Below, piece by piece: positions 34,299 to 42,560 of a DNA stretch of 64,000 nt. Under the pieces are notes generated by a model. It had not been told where the DNA came from and did no database searches. It saw only the letters and a list, made by a program, of their open reading frames with translations. Position 1 is the stretch's first letter. Every line of letters begins with the position of its first letter. Source of the stretch: Streptomyces xanthii (GTDB taxonomy: Bacteria > Actinomycetota > Actinomycetes > Streptomycetales > Streptomycetaceae); contig NZ_CP061281.1 in NCBI RefSeq assembly GCF_014621695.1, forward strand, positions 7,378,001-7,442,000. The letters run 5' to 3'. The position numbers were made by a program, and so were the translations under genes.

Positions 34299-35300
34299 AT
34301 GACCAGATTCCTGCTGCGGCGCTTCGCCGCGATGATCGCCCTGCTGATCGTCATCAGTTTCGTGACCTTCAGCCTGTTCCAGCTCGGTCCGGCGGACCCG
34401 GCCGCGGCGGCCTGCGGCCAGGAGTGCACCCCTGAGCGTGTCGCCCAGGCCCGTGTCGCCCTCGGGATGGACCAGCCGTTCCTGTCCCAGTACGTCGACT
34501 ACATGACGGGCCTGCTGCACGGCCGGTGGGTCGGTGCCCCCGGCAGCCAGACCCTGTGCGAATGGCCCTGCCTCGGCAAGTCGTTCCAGACCAACGAGAA
34601 CGTCACCGCGATCATCGCGCGAGCCCTGCCGTACACCCTGTCCGTGGCCGTCGGCGCGATCGTCCTGTGGACCGTCGTCGGCGTCGGCCTCGGCATGCTC
34701 GCCGCGCTGCGCAAGGGGAAGTTCACCGACAAGGTCGTCGTCGGTGCCGCCTCCGTCGGCGTGTCCCTGCCCATCCCGGTGACCGGCCTGCTGCTCCTGC
34801 TGTTCTTCGTCAGCACGCTGCACGTCCTGCCGTTCACCACCAACGAGATCACCTCGCCGTTCGGGCCCGCCGGGCCCGGCGGCTGGGTCCTCAACTACCT
34901 GCTGCCGTGGGTGGCGCTCGCCGTCCTGTTCAGCGCCCAGTACATCCGCGTCACCCGCAGCAACATGCTGGAGACCTTCGGCGAGGACTTCATGCGCACC
35001 GCCCGCGCCAAGGGCCTGTCCCGGCCCAAGATCGTCTTCCGGCACGGCGCCCGGGCCGGCATCACGCCCGTCGTCACCATGCTCGGCCTCGACATCGGGC
35101 TGCTGCTCGGCGGCGCCGTCCTGACCGAGCAGATCTTCTCCGTCCCCGGCATCGGCTTCACCGCGGTGCACGCCGCCCAGTCCGGCGACCTGCCCGTGAC
35201 CATGGCCATCACCATGATGGCCGCCTTCTTCATCATCGTCGCCAACGTCGTGGTCGACGCCGCCTACGCGGTCATCGACCCGCGAGTGAGGGTCAACTGA
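34299..35300 (+). CDS. dipeptide/oligopeptide-type ABC permease (OppB-like)
   Basis: A 333-residue permease. The N-terminus (TRFLLRRFAAMIALLIVISFVTFSLFQLGPADPAAA) is the typical OppB start, and the coupling loop is FGEDFMRTARAKGLSRPKIVFRHGAR. An unusual cysteine-containing external loop (ACGQECTPERV, later TLCEWPCLG) is seen in some actinobacterial members. The leader just upstream repeats CGAACTGACGA at 34264-34274 and 34284-34294 and offers only a weak ribosome binding site. It forms the channel with the OppC-like subunit. Confidence 0.94.
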   Translation: MTRFLLRRFAAMIALLIVISFVTFSLFQLGPADPAAAACGQECTPERVAQARVALGMDQPFLSQYVDYMTGLLHGRWVGAPGSQTLCEWPCLGKSFQTNENVTAIIARALPYTLSVAVGAIVLWTVVGVGLGMLAALRKGKFTDKVVVGAASVGVSLPIPVTGLLLLLFFVSTLHVLPFTTNEITSPFGPAGPGGWVLNYLLPWVALAVLFSAQYIRVTRSNMLETFGEDFMRTARAKGLSRPKIVFRHGARAGITPVVTMLGLDIGLLLGGAVLTEQIFSVPGIGFTAVHAAQSGDLPVTMAITMMAAFFIIVANVVVDAAYAVIDPRVRVN

Positions 35301-36310
35301 TGACCACGACACCCACCCCCATGCTGGAGATCCGCGACCTGCGGGTCACCTTCCCGACCGACGACGGCCTCGTGCACGCCGTCAACGGGATGGACCTCAC
35401 CCTGGCCCGCGGCGAGACCGTCGGCATCGTCGGCGAGTCCGGCTCCGGCAAGACCGTCACGAGCCAGGCCCTGATGGGCCTGCTGAAGGACACCTCCGCC
35501 CGGGTGAGCGGGCAGATCCTGCTCGACGGCACGGACCTCAACCCGCTGACCGAGGCGCAGATGCGCGCCTACCGCGGCAAGAAGATCGCCATGATCTTCC
35601 AGGACCCGCTCTCCGCGATGCACCCCTTCTACCCGGTCGGGACGCAGATCGCCGAGGCCTACCGGGTGCACAACCAGGTGTCCAAGAAGGCCGCGGCCGC
35701 CGTCGCCGTCGACATGCTCGGCCGCGTCGGCATCCCCGACCCCAGGAAGCGCTACTCGGCCTACCCGCACGAGTTCTCCGGCGGCATGCGCCAGCGCGCC
35801 ATGATCGCCATGGCCCTGGTCTGCGAGCCGGAACTCCTCATCGCCGACGAGCCCACCACCGCCCTCGACGTCACCGTGCAGGCGCAGATCCTGGACCTGC
35901 TCGCCGAACTCCAGAGGGAGACCGGCACCTCGGTGATCATGGTGACCCACGACCTCGGCGTCGTCGCCGAGGTCTGCCACCAGGTCGTGGTCATGTACGG
36001 CGGCGAGTGCGTGGAGCGCGCCACCGTCTCCGACCTCTTCAAGGACCCGCAACACCCCTACACCCAGGGCCTGCTGGCGTCGATGCCGTCCCTCACCGGG
36101 CAGTCCGAGCGGCTGCGGCCCATCCCGGGCTTCCCGCCCTCGCTGCTCGCCCTGCCCGAGGGCTGCCTCTTCGCCGACCGCTGCCCCGAGGCGCACCGCG
36201 TGCCCGACGCGGCCTGCGCCACCAGCCGCCCGGCGCTCACCGGGCCCGACATCCACCCGTCGCGCTGCCACCTGACCGTCGCGGCACCGGCCCGAGAGGT
36301 GGCCCGATGA
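35300..36310 (+). CDS. ABC transporter ATP-binding protein (OppD/DppD-like)
   Basis: A 336-residue ATPase of the peptide/nickel importer family. Walker A is GESGSGKT, the Q-loop is [12 protein letters not shown], the signature is FSGGMRQR, Walker B is LLIADEP and the switch His is in [12 protein letters not shown]. The C-terminal oligopeptide-transporter domain has [18 protein letters not shown], whose cysteines bind an Fe-S cluster in related proteins. The ATG overlaps the preceding stop by one base (TGATG). It pairs with the following ATPase. Confidence 0.96.
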   Translation: MTTTPTPMLEIRDLRVTFPTDDGLVHAVNGMDLTLARGETVGIVGESGSGKTVTSQALMGLLKDTSARVSGQILLDGTDLNPLTEAQMRAYRGKKIAMIFQDPLSAMHPFYPVGTQIAEAYRVHNQVSKKAAAAVAVDMLGRVGIPDPRKRYSAYPHEFSGGMRQRAMIAMALVCEPELLIADEPTTALDVTVQAQILDLLAELQRETGTSVIMVTHDLGVVAEVCHQVVVMYGGECVERATVSDLFKDPQHPYTQGLLASMPSLTGQSERLRPIPGFPPSLLALPEGCLFADRCPEAHRVPDAACATSRPALTGPDIHPSRCHLTVAAPAREVAR

Positions 36311-37296
36311 CCACGACCCCGCTGCTCCAGGTCACCGACCTGACCAAGCACTTCCCGACCCGTACGAGCGCCTTCCGCTCGGGCGGCGTCGTCAAGGCCG
36401 TCGACAACGTCAGCTTCTCCGTCGGCGCCGGCCAGACCCTCGGCCTGGTGGGGGAGTCCGGCTGCGGCAAGTCCACCACCGGACGCCTCCTGATGCGGCT
36501 GCTCGAACCCACCTCCGGCAGCATCAAGCTCGACGGCCGCGAGATATCCGAGCTGCGCCGCGGCGACCTCCAGGACTACCGCCGGCGCGTCCAGATGGTG
36601 TTCCAGAACCCGTCGTCCTCGCTCAACCCGCGCCAGTCCGTCGGCAGCGCCATCGCCGCGCCGCTGCTCGCCCAGCGCATCAACCCGCCGACCGGCATCA
36701 AGGCCACCGTCCGCGACCTGATGGACCGCGTCGGACTGCGCCCCGACCACTACAACCGCTTCCCGCACGAGTTCTCCGGCGGCCAGAAGCAGCGCGTGGG
36801 CATCGCCCGAGCCCTCGCCCTGGACCCGAAGCTGATCATCTGCGACGAGCCGGTCTCCGCGCTCGACGTGTCCGTGCAGGCCCAGGTCATCAACCTGCTC
36901 GAGGACATCCAGCGCGACACCGGCGTCGCGTACCTGTTCATCGCCCACGACCTGTCCGTCGTCAAGCACTTCGCGCACCGCGTCGCCGTCATGTACCTCG
37001 GCAGGATCATGGAGCACGGCGACACCCGCGAGGTCTTCGACAACCCCCGCCACCCGTACACGCAGGCCCTGCTGTCCGCCGTGCCGCAGGCCGACCCGGA
37101 CGCCGACCGCAGCGGACGCGTCCGCCTCGCCGGCGACCTGCCGAGCCCCGCGAACCCGCCGTCCGGCTGCGTCTTCCGCTCGCGCTGCCCGCTGCGCCTC
37201 ACCCTCGACGAGAAGAGCGCGAGCCGCTGCGCCGACGAGGTGCCGGCCGGCAGCCCCGCCTGCCACCACATCGACATCGACATCGAAGAAAGGTGA
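36307..37296 (+). CDS. ABC transporter ATP-binding protein (OppF/DppF-like)
   Basis: A 329-residue ATPase. Walker A GESGCGKST, Q-loop VFQNPSSSLNPRQS, signature FSGGQKQRVGIARAL, Walker B LIICDEP and switch HDLSVVKHF are all intact. The C-terminal oligopeptide domain has CVFRSRCPLRLTLDEKSASRC. The start overlaps the preceding stop (ATGA), and the stop overlaps the GTG of the amidohydrolase (GTGA). Together with the OppD-like subunit it powers import. This importer therefore has its own ATPases, unlike the sugar system at 2999-6205. Confidence 0.96.
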   Translation: MTTTPLLQVTDLTKHFPTRTSAFRSGGVVKAVDNVSFSVGAGQTLGLVGESGCGKSTTGRLLMRLLEPTSGSIKLDGREISELRRGDLQDYRRRVQMVFQNPSSSLNPRQSVGSAIAAPLLAQRINPPTGIKATVRDLMDRVGLRPDHYNRFPHEFSGGQKQRVGIARALALDPKLIICDEPVSALDVSVQAQVINLLEDIQRDTGVAYLFIAHDLSVVKHFAHRVAVMYLGRIMEHGDTREVFDNPRHPYTQALLSAVPQADPDADRSGRVRLAGDLPSPANPPSGCVFRSRCPLRLTLDEKSASRCADEVPAGSPACHHIDIDIEER

Positions 37297-38513
37297 CATC
37301 CGTGCTGATCCGTGACGTCCGCCCCTGGGGCGGCGAGCGCAGCGACGTCGAACTGTCCGGCACCCGCATCGCCGCGATCCGCCCCCACGACCCGGCGGCC
37401 GCCTCGGCCGGCGAGGTCGTCGAGGGCCGCGGCCGGCTCCTGCTGCCCTCCTTCAGCGATGTTCACGTCCACCTGGACTCCACCCGCATCGGCCTGCCGT
37501 TCCGCCCGCACACCGGCGGCCCCGGCGTGTGGACGATGACGATGAACGACCGCGAGAACTGGCGCACGGCGGAGGTCCCGCTGGACGAGCGCGTCGCCGG
37601 CACCCTGGAGCGCATGATCGCCCGCGGCACCACCCGGGTGCGCTCGTACGCGCAGGTCGACGTGGACTGCAAGCTGGAGAAGTTCGACGCCGTCGTGGCC
37701 GCGAAGGAGAAGTTCGCGGGCCGCGCCGACGTCCAGATCATGACCTTCCCGCAGGCCGGCATCCTGCGGGAGAAGGGCACCGTCGACTACCTGGAGGCCT
37801 CGCTGAAGGCGGGCGCCGACGTCATGGGCGGCATCGACCCCTGCTCCCTGGACAAGGACCCCAAGCAGCACCTCGACATCGTCTTCGGCCTCGCCGAGAA
37901 GTACCAGGTCGAGGTCGACATCCACCTCCACGAGCCCGGCCACCTAGGCGTGTTCTCCACCGACCTCATCCTGGAGCGCACCCGCGCCCTCGGCATGCAG
38001 GGCCAGGTGACCCTCTCCCATGCCTACGAACTCGGCTCGATCAGCGAGTCCGTGAGCCGCCGCCTCATCGACGAGTTCGCCGAACTCGACGTCGCCATGG
38101 CCACCGTGGCGCCCTCGGTCAGCAACCAGCTGTCCCTCGCCGACCTCACCGAGGCGGGCGTCCGCGTCGGCCTCGGCGAGGACGGCCAGCGCGACTACTG
38201 GAGCCCGTACGGCAACTGCGACATGCTCGACCGCACCTGGCAGCTCGCCTTCACCAACAACTACCGGCGCGACGACCTCATCGAGATGTCGCTGGCCGTC
38301 GCCACCCTCGGCGGCGCCTCGATCATGGACCACGACGTGCCCCGCCTGAAGGGGATCGCCGACCGGCCCGGACTCGCGGCGGGCGACCGCGCCGACCTCC
38401 TCCTGGTCGACGGCGAGACCCCGAGCAGCGCCGTCATGGACCGCGGCACCGACCGCACCGTCCTGCACGACGGCGTCGTCGTCGCCGACCAGTTGGTGGT
38501 CACCGGGGTCTGA
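37293..38513 (+). CDS. cytosine deaminase-type amidohydrolase
   Basis: A 406-residue amidohydrolase of the CodA/N-isopropylammelide group. Metal ligands H58 and H60 (SDVHVHLD), H211/H213 (DIHLHEPGHLG), H243 (SHAYELG) and D297 (GEDGQRDYWSPYGNCDML) follow the cytosine-deaminase pattern. It hydrolyses an amino or amide group on a pyrimidine-, triazine- or hydantoin-like ring. GTG 37293 overlaps the ATPase stop. A second in-frame GTG at 37302 has a better-spaced AAAGG site, so the true start could be 9 bases later. Being co-transcribed with the importer, it probably acts first on the imported compound. The TrzA-type enzyme would act on another step. Confidence 0.9.
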   Translation: MTSVLIRDVRPWGGERSDVELSGTRIAAIRPHDPAAASAGEVVEGRGRLLLPSFSDVHVHLDSTRIGLPFRPHTGGPGVWTMTMNDRENWRTAEVPLDERVAGTLERMIARGTTRVRSYAQVDVDCKLEKFDAVVAAKEKFAGRADVQIMTFPQAGILREKGTVDYLEASLKAGADVMGGIDPCSLDKDPKQHLDIVFGLAEKYQVEVDIHLHEPGHLGVFSTDLILERTRALGMQGQVTLSHAYELGSISESVSRRLIDEFAELDVAMATVAPSVSNQLSLADLTEAGVRVGLGEDGQRDYWSPYGNCDMLDRTWQLAFTNNYRRDDLIEMSLAVATLGGASIMDHDVPRLKGIADRPGLAAGDRADLLLVDGETPSSAVMDRGTDRTVLHDGVVVADQLVVTGV

Positions 38514-38529
38514 GAAGGGTCCGACATCT

Positions 38530-38617
38530 GGTTCCGCTTCCGTGCGGGGCGGCTCCGTGACGACGGCGCCGTCCCGCCGGACGCGTGTGCCGGGCCGCCC
38601 CGCACGGGAGCCGAACC
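38530..38617 (+). terminator. long inverted repeat after the importer operon
   Basis: Arms of 24 bases at 38530-38553 and 38594-38617 can pair at 23 positions (one as G-U) around a 40-base loop that itself contains ACGGCGCCGT. It begins 16 bp after the amidohydrolase stop and probably ends the operon transcript. The rest of the gap to 38919 is GC-rich, and I see no gene or other clear signal in it. Confidence 0.6.
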
Positions 38618-38919
38618 GGGCGTCGGAAGGCTCGATTCCGGCGCTGGGGCTTGTTCCCGCACGGCTCTTGACGCCCCGGAACCCGAGGCCCCACAGTCGG
38701 GAGTTGCCCCGCCCGGTCGCAGCGACGCCAGGATCTCCGGCGTCCCGGTCGGGGCCAGTGACGCCCTCGCCGAAGCGTCCGGCCGGCCCACCCTCGCCCG
38801 CCGGGACCCTTCGGCCTGCCGGCCCACCATCCTCTCGCGCGGCCGCCGGCCCGCCCCCGCGTCCCCGGACGCCCGGCGCCGGCCCGCGCGCACTTCTTCC
38901 TTCCGCTTCCCCGGAGCGA

Positions 38920-38939
38920 TCCGCGGAGTACTCCGCGGA
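38920..38939. promoter_or_regulatory. 20-bp perfect palindrome before the truncated MFS gene
   Basis: TCCGCGGAGTACTCCGCGGA is a spacer-free palindrome, 19 bp upstream of ATG 38959 and directly before the AAAAGG ribosome binding site. A repressor bound here would block transcription or the start region. It also reads as a direct repeat of TCCGCGGA. The second FCD-GntR protein (41758-42426) is the nearest candidate regulator, by inference only. Confidence 0.6.
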
Positions 38940-38958
38940 GAAAAGGTGGTAGCAGGGC

Positions 38959-39195
38959 ATGGCCGAGCACACACCGAACTCCCGCACCGCACCCCTGGAC
39001 CCGCGGCACCGCGACCGCGTCTTCCGGCGGGTCGTCCTGCGGACCGTCCCCTTCATCACGATCGTCTACGTCATCGCCTGGATGGACCGCGTCAACGTCG
39101 GCTTCGCGAAGCTGACCATGCTGGACGACCTGTCCTGGAGCGAGGCCGTCTACGGCGCCGGCGCCGGCATCTTCTTTCTCAGCTGCCGGGATTGA
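38959..39195 (+). pseudogene. N-terminal fragment of an MFS (anion:cation symporter family) transporter
   Basis: 78 residues remain of a transporter that should be over 400 long. The start is normal (RDRVFRRVVLRTVPFITIVYVIAWMDRVNVGFAKLTM, then YGAGAGIFFL), as in the ACS family of organic-acid symporters. The match stops after FFL at about 39178, then SCRD and a TGA. The TnpB element begins just after this stop. Restoring the site by removing the element does not restore the frame, so a deletion joining this fragment to another gene preceded or accompanied the insertion. Confidence 0.85.
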
Positions 39196-39360
39196 TTCGC
39201 AGTGCTCCGGACTTCAGGCCGGGGGTGAAGCGAGTTTGGTGGTGACGACGCGGAGCGTCGCGGTGGCTTTCCGGCGGAGCCGGACTTGCTGCGTGAGGGT
39301 GACATGTCGCTCGCGTGTTCCCGGCGACGGCACGGTTTCGCGTTGCTTAGTGTGATCGTC

Positions 39361-40584
39361 ATGCAACTCCGGTACACCTTCAGGCTGTACCCGAACACCG
39401 CCCAGCAGGCCGCGTTAGCCAGGGCGTTCGGGTGCGCCCGTGTCGTGTTCAACGACGCGGTGCGCGCCCGCGAGGAAGCCCGAGAGGCCGGGCGGGCGTT
39501 TCCGACGGCCGGTGACCTGTCGAAGAAGCTGATCACGCAGGCGAAGCGGACGGCGGAGCGGGCGTGGTTGAGTGAGGTGTCCGCGGTGGTGCTCCAGCAG
39601 TCCCTGCGCGACGCCGAGACCGCCTACCGCAACTTCTTCGCCTCCCTCAAAGGCACCCGCAGGGGTCCGAGACAGGGTGCGCCGCGTTTCAAGTCCCGCA
39701 AGGATCACCGGCAGTCGATCCGGTTCACCGCCAACGCACGCTGGAGCATCGATCACGCGGGCCGGCTGAACCTGCCGAAGATCGGCGCGGTGACGGTGAA
39801 GTGGTCCCGCACCCTGCCCGCCACCCCGTCCTCGGTCACCGTGGTCAAGGATGCGGCGGGAAGGTTCTTGGCCTCGTTCGTCATCGACACCGACCCCGCT
39901 GCCGACCAGGCCCGGATGCCCGAGACCGAGGCCACCATCGGTATCGACCTCGGCCTCACCCACTTCGCGGTCCTGTCCACCGGCGAGAAGATCGACTCCC
40001 CGCGGTTCCTTCGCCGCGCGGAGAAGAAACTGAAGAAGACCCAGCGGGAACTGTCCCGCAAACAGAAGGGATCGAAGAACCGGGCCAAGGCCCGCCGGAA
40101 GGTCGCCCGCGCCCACGCAGTCGTCACCGACGCACGCCGTGAGTTCCACCACCAGCTCTCCACCCGCCTGATCCGCGAGAACCAAGCGATCGCCGTGGAG
40201 GACCTGTCGGTAGTGGGGTTGGCACGCACCAGGCTGGCCAAATCCGTCCACGACGCCGGATGGGCATCGTTCCTCGGCATGCTGAAATACAAGGCCGAGC
40301 GGTACGGCCGCACCCTGATCAAGGTCGGCCGCTTCGAACCCACCAGCCAGACCTGCTCCACCTGCGGCACCAAAGATGGACCCAAACCCCTCAAGGTGCG
40401 GGAATGGACCTGCAGTGCCTGCGGCACCCGCCACGACCGGGACATCAACGCCGCACTCAACATCAGACAGGCCGCCGGACTGGCGGCATCGGCCTGCGGA
40501 GCGCAGGTAAGACCAGAACCCGTTCTGGCGCAGCGCGAAGAAACAGGAAGCCACGGATTCCCGACCGGAAACCGTGCCGCATAG
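39361..40584 (+). CDS. tnpB: TnpB RNA-guided nuclease, catalytic residues intact
   Basis: A 407-residue TnpB, the ancestor-type protein of Cas12 nucleases. It binds an omega RNA from the element's right end and cuts DNA next to a short motif. The N-terminal OrfB_IS605 region (LRYTFRLYPNTAQQAALARAFGCARVVFND) is followed by the RuvC-like domain with D196 (IGIDLGLTHFAV), E280 (IAVEDLSVVGL) and D361 (RDINAALNI), and the zinc ribbon C332/C335/C351/C354. All catalytic residues are present. ATG 39361 gives the canonical MQLRYTF start, and the open frame upstream belongs to the left end. Confidence 0.93.
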   Translation: MQLRYTFRLYPNTAQQAALARAFGCARVVFNDAVRAREEAREAGRAFPTAGDLSKKLITQAKRTAERAWLSEVSAVVLQQSLRDAETAYRNFFASLKGTRRGPRQGAPRFKSRKDHRQSIRFTANARWSIDHAGRLNLPKIGAVTVKWSRTLPATPSSVTVVKDAAGRFLASFVIDTDPAADQARMPETEATIGIDLGLTHFAVLSTGEKIDSPRFLRRAEKKLKKTQRELSRKQKGSKNRAKARRKVARAHAVVTDARREFHHQLSTRLIRENQAIAVEDLSVVGLARTRLAKSVHDAGWASFLGMLKYKAERYGRTLIKVGRFEPTSQTCSTCGTKDGPKPLKVREWTCSACGTRHDRDINAALNIRQAAGLAASACGAQVRPEPVLAQREETGSHGFPTGNRAA

Positions 40585-40647
40585 CGTGCACGGCAACCAG
40601 TCACGGAAGGCCAGAATCCCCGCCCTTCAGGGCGAGGAGCATGTCAA
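40500..40647 (+). ncRNA. probable omega RNA scaffold of the TnpB element
   Basis: In this group the guide RNA overlaps the 3' end of tnpB and ends at the element's right boundary. Here the region after and across the tnpB stop ends with the hairpin CCGCCCTTCAGGGCGAGG and GTCAA. The guide segment would be the first ~16-20 bases beyond 40647, starting CTCATCTCCAAGG. The 5' limit given is approximate and inferred from family behaviour, not visible directly. Confidence 0.55.
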
Positions 40648-40830
40648 CTCATCTCCAAGGCCCGTATTGCCGACGCCAACCGCGCGCTGAGCGTCCTCGC
40701 CTCCGGAAGGATGAACCCGCGCGCCGTCTAGACCGCCCTGCACTACGGCGCCGGCGCCAAGTTCGTCCACTTCGGCGCGCACTGCACCCACTTCATGGCC
40801 CCGGACCGCCTGCTCGACCTCGGCGAGTAA
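40648..40830 (+). pseudogene. C-terminal remnant of an unrecognised gene, interrupted by a stop
   Basis: The frame reads LISKARIADANRALSVLASGR, then MNPRAV, a TAG at 40729-40731, then TALHYGAGAKFVHFGAHCTHF and ends DRLLDLGE at TAA 40828. Codon use is of coding type on both sides of the TAG. Across the excised element the frame continues back into SAAGID, so the deletion junction with the MFS fragment lies near 39180. I cannot assign the family. It is not part of the MFS protein. Confidence 0.65.
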
Positions 40831-40844
40831 CCCGGGCGCCGCAC

Positions 40845-40872
40845 GGGGAGGCCGGGCCCGCCCGGCCTCCCC
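40845..40872 (+). terminator. terminator hairpin after the gene remnant
   Basis: GGGGAGGCCGGG pairs perfectly with CCCGGCCTCCCC over 12 bp with a 4-base loop, 15 bp after the TAA of the remnant. It was probably the terminator of the original intact gene and operon. Together with the element's right end it accounts for most of the gene-free stretch 40585-40953. Confidence 0.8.
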
Positions 40873-40953
40873 GCCGACCCCGCCGTCATCATGGGACGCT
40901 CACGTCACCCCACGCCCGAGCCCGCTCGGGCGCCCAACGAAAGGGCCCCTCCG

Positions 40954-41661
40954 TTGCCCCCGCACGCGCCGCACACCGGAACCCGGACCGTCCTGCTCGT
41001 CAACCCCAACACCAACCGGGGCACGACCTCGATGATGGCCGAGCTGGCCCGGAACCACCTGGCCCCCGCGGGAATCACGGTGGAGAGCCGCACCGCCGGG
41101 CAGGGCCCCTCGATGATCACCGACCCGATCACCCTCAAGGAGTCCGCCCAGCACGTCGTCGACACCGTCCGCGACCGGCTGGCCGACACCGGCGCCCCGC
41201 CCGTCGCCGCCGTGATCGTCGCCGCCATCGGCGACCCCGCCCGCGACCGCCTCGCCGACGAGATCGACGTCCCCGTCATCGGCATCGGCCAGGCCTCCGT
41301 CCACGCGGCCGCCGCCGGGGGCCGCGCCTTCGGCATGGCGACCAGCACCCCGCTGCTCGTCGACTCGCTCACCGAACTCGTCGCCCGGCACGGCCACGCC
41401 GCCGCCTTCACCGGCGTCCGCCTCACCCCCTCCGACCCGCTCCTGCTCGCCGCCTCCGCCGACCAGCAGTACGAGGAGCTCGCCGGCGCCGTCCGCGCCT
41501 GCGTCGACCGGGACGGCGCCGAGGCCGTGATCATCGCGGGCGGCCCGCTCAGCGACGCCGCCCGCCGGCTCGCCGCGCTCGGCCTCGTGGACATCGTCGA
41601 GCCCGTCCCCAGCGCCGCCGCCCTCGTCCTCGACACCCTGAATGCGCCCGCAGGCGGCTGA
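40954..41661 (+). CDS. Asp/Glu/hydantoin racemase-family protein lacking the catalytic cysteines
   Basis: A 235-residue protein with the family pattern LLVNPNTNRGTTSMM at the N-terminus, VIVAAIGDPARDRLADEIDVPVIGIGQASVHAAAA in the middle and VIIAGGPLSDAARRLAALG near the end. In active hydantoin, aspartate and allantoin racemases a Cys precedes the GDP/DDTG turn and another sits in the CxGM/CAG turn. Here those positions are Ala/Ile (91-92) and Gly (196-197), so two-base racemisation is unlikely. It may bind or act on a related cyclic amide. I chose TTG 40954, which has AAAGGG 8 bases upstream. An ATG at 40891 lacks a ribosome binding site. Confidence 0.8.
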   Translation: MPPHAPHTGTRTVLLVNPNTNRGTTSMMAELARNHLAPAGITVESRTAGQGPSMITDPITLKESAQHVVDTVRDRLADTGAPPVAAVIVAAIGDPARDRLADEIDVPVIGIGQASVHAAAAGGRAFGMATSTPLLVDSLTELVARHGHAAAFTGVRLTPSDPLLLAASADQQYEELAGAVRACVDRDGAEAVIIAGGPLSDAARRLAALGLVDIVEPVPSAAALVLDTLNAPAGG

Positions 41662-41757
41662 ACCGAGCCCGCACCGCGCCCCCCGGCCTGGCGAAGACAG
41701 GCCCGTCAGGCCCAGACTGGCACCCCCGGTCCGTCGAACGAGTGTGAGCAGAGACCC

Positions 41758-42426
41758 GTGACGACTTCGTCCTCATCGTCCTCGAAGCTGTACCGCAACA
41801 AGAAGCCGCTGCGCGACATCGTCCGCGAACACCTGCGCAACAGCATCTACGACGGCACGCTGCCGCCCGGCACCCGCCTCGTCGAGCAGGAACTCGCCCA
41901 GCAGTTCAAGGTGTCCCGGCTGCCGGTCCGCGAGGCGCTGCGCATCCTGCACCACGAGGGCCTCGTCGAGCACCTGCCCACCCGCGGCGTGGTCGTGCGC
42001 ACCCTCGACCGCCGCCAGGTCTCCGAGCTGTACGACCTGCGCGAGGCCCTCGAGGTCCTCGCCGCGCGGCAGGCCGCCGAGCGCGTCGCCGAGGGCGCGC
42101 CGACCCGGCTCTCGGCCGCCACCGAACGGGCCGGGGACGCGGCGGGCGCCGGGGACGCCTCCGCCGTGCACGACGCGAACTCCAGCCTCCACGAGGAGAT
42201 CACCGCCCTCGCGGGCAACAAGCTGCTGGCCGAGACCCTGGAGCCGATCGTCGGCCGCGTCGACTGGCTGCGCCGCAAGGTCGAGGACTTCGGCATGATC
42301 CAGGCCGAGCACGAGGCCCTGGCCGCCGCCATCGTCGCCGGCGACCCCGAGGCCGCCGCCACCGCGGCCCGCGACCATGTACGCGCCTCGCGCGAGCGCA
42401 CCCTCAAGGGCCTCTTCGACAGCTGA
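41758..42426 (+). CDS. GntR-family regulator, FCD subgroup (second)
   Basis: A 222-residue FadR-type regulator. The winged helix (LRDIVREHLRNSIYDGTLPPGTRLVEQELAQQFKVSRLPVREALRILHHEGLVEHLPTRGVVV) is followed by an FCD domain with the usual His/Asn positions (HDANSSLHEEI, EHEALAAAI, AARDHV). It lies 96 bp after the racemase-like gene and 134 bp before the flavin oxidoreductase, and could control both and the decayed transporter upstream. GTG 41758 is the only start that leaves the whole DNA-binding domain. Its ribosome binding site is weak. Confidence 0.92.
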   Translation: MTTSSSSSSKLYRNKKPLRDIVREHLRNSIYDGTLPPGTRLVEQELAQQFKVSRLPVREALRILHHEGLVEHLPTRGVVVRTLDRRQVSELYDLREALEVLAARQAAERVAEGAPTRLSAATERAGDAAGAGDASAVHDANSSLHEEITALAGNKLLAETLEPIVGRVDWLRRKVEDFGMIQAEHEALAAAIVAGDPEAAATAARDHVRASRERTLKGLFDS

Positions 42427-42479
42427 CGGGAGCGGCCGGCGGCGTCGGCGGTCCCGGCCGCCGGGACACGACGATGGAA

Positions 42480-42517
42480 AAGTGCGGCGCGGCGTGCTGT
42501 CATGCCGTGCCGCACTT
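42480..42517 (+). terminator. terminator hairpin after the second GntR gene
   Basis: Seventeen bases starting AAGTGCGGC pair with the strand ending GCCGCACTT, with two G-U pairs and a CTGT loop. It begins 53 bp after the stop. The arms end with an AA/TT pair, as in simple intrinsic terminators. Confidence 0.7.
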
Positions 42518-42560
42518 CGGCTCCGTCCAACTCGCCTGACGCGTCAGGAGGTTGACCCGC

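Larger units (their letters stand above)
39197..40647 (+). mobile_element. IS200/IS605-group element with tnpB only (IS1341 type)
   Basis: About 1451 bp. The left boundary is set after TTGAT (39192-39196), which equals the target motif known for ISDra2-like elements. The right boundary follows GTCAA (40643-40647). Both ends carry small hairpins with CTTCAGG cores (39214 region and CGCCCTTCAGGGCG at 40621-40634), not inverted repeats, and there is no target duplication. These are hallmarks of this group. No tnpA (Y1 transposase) is present, so movement would need one in trans. It sits in the junction between two gene fragments. Confidence 0.8.

Noticed and set aside
38620..38918. Search for a small gene or RNA in the gap after the importer operon
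   Set aside because: Frames there are short and shadow-like, and only small GC-rich hairpins without a known class are present.
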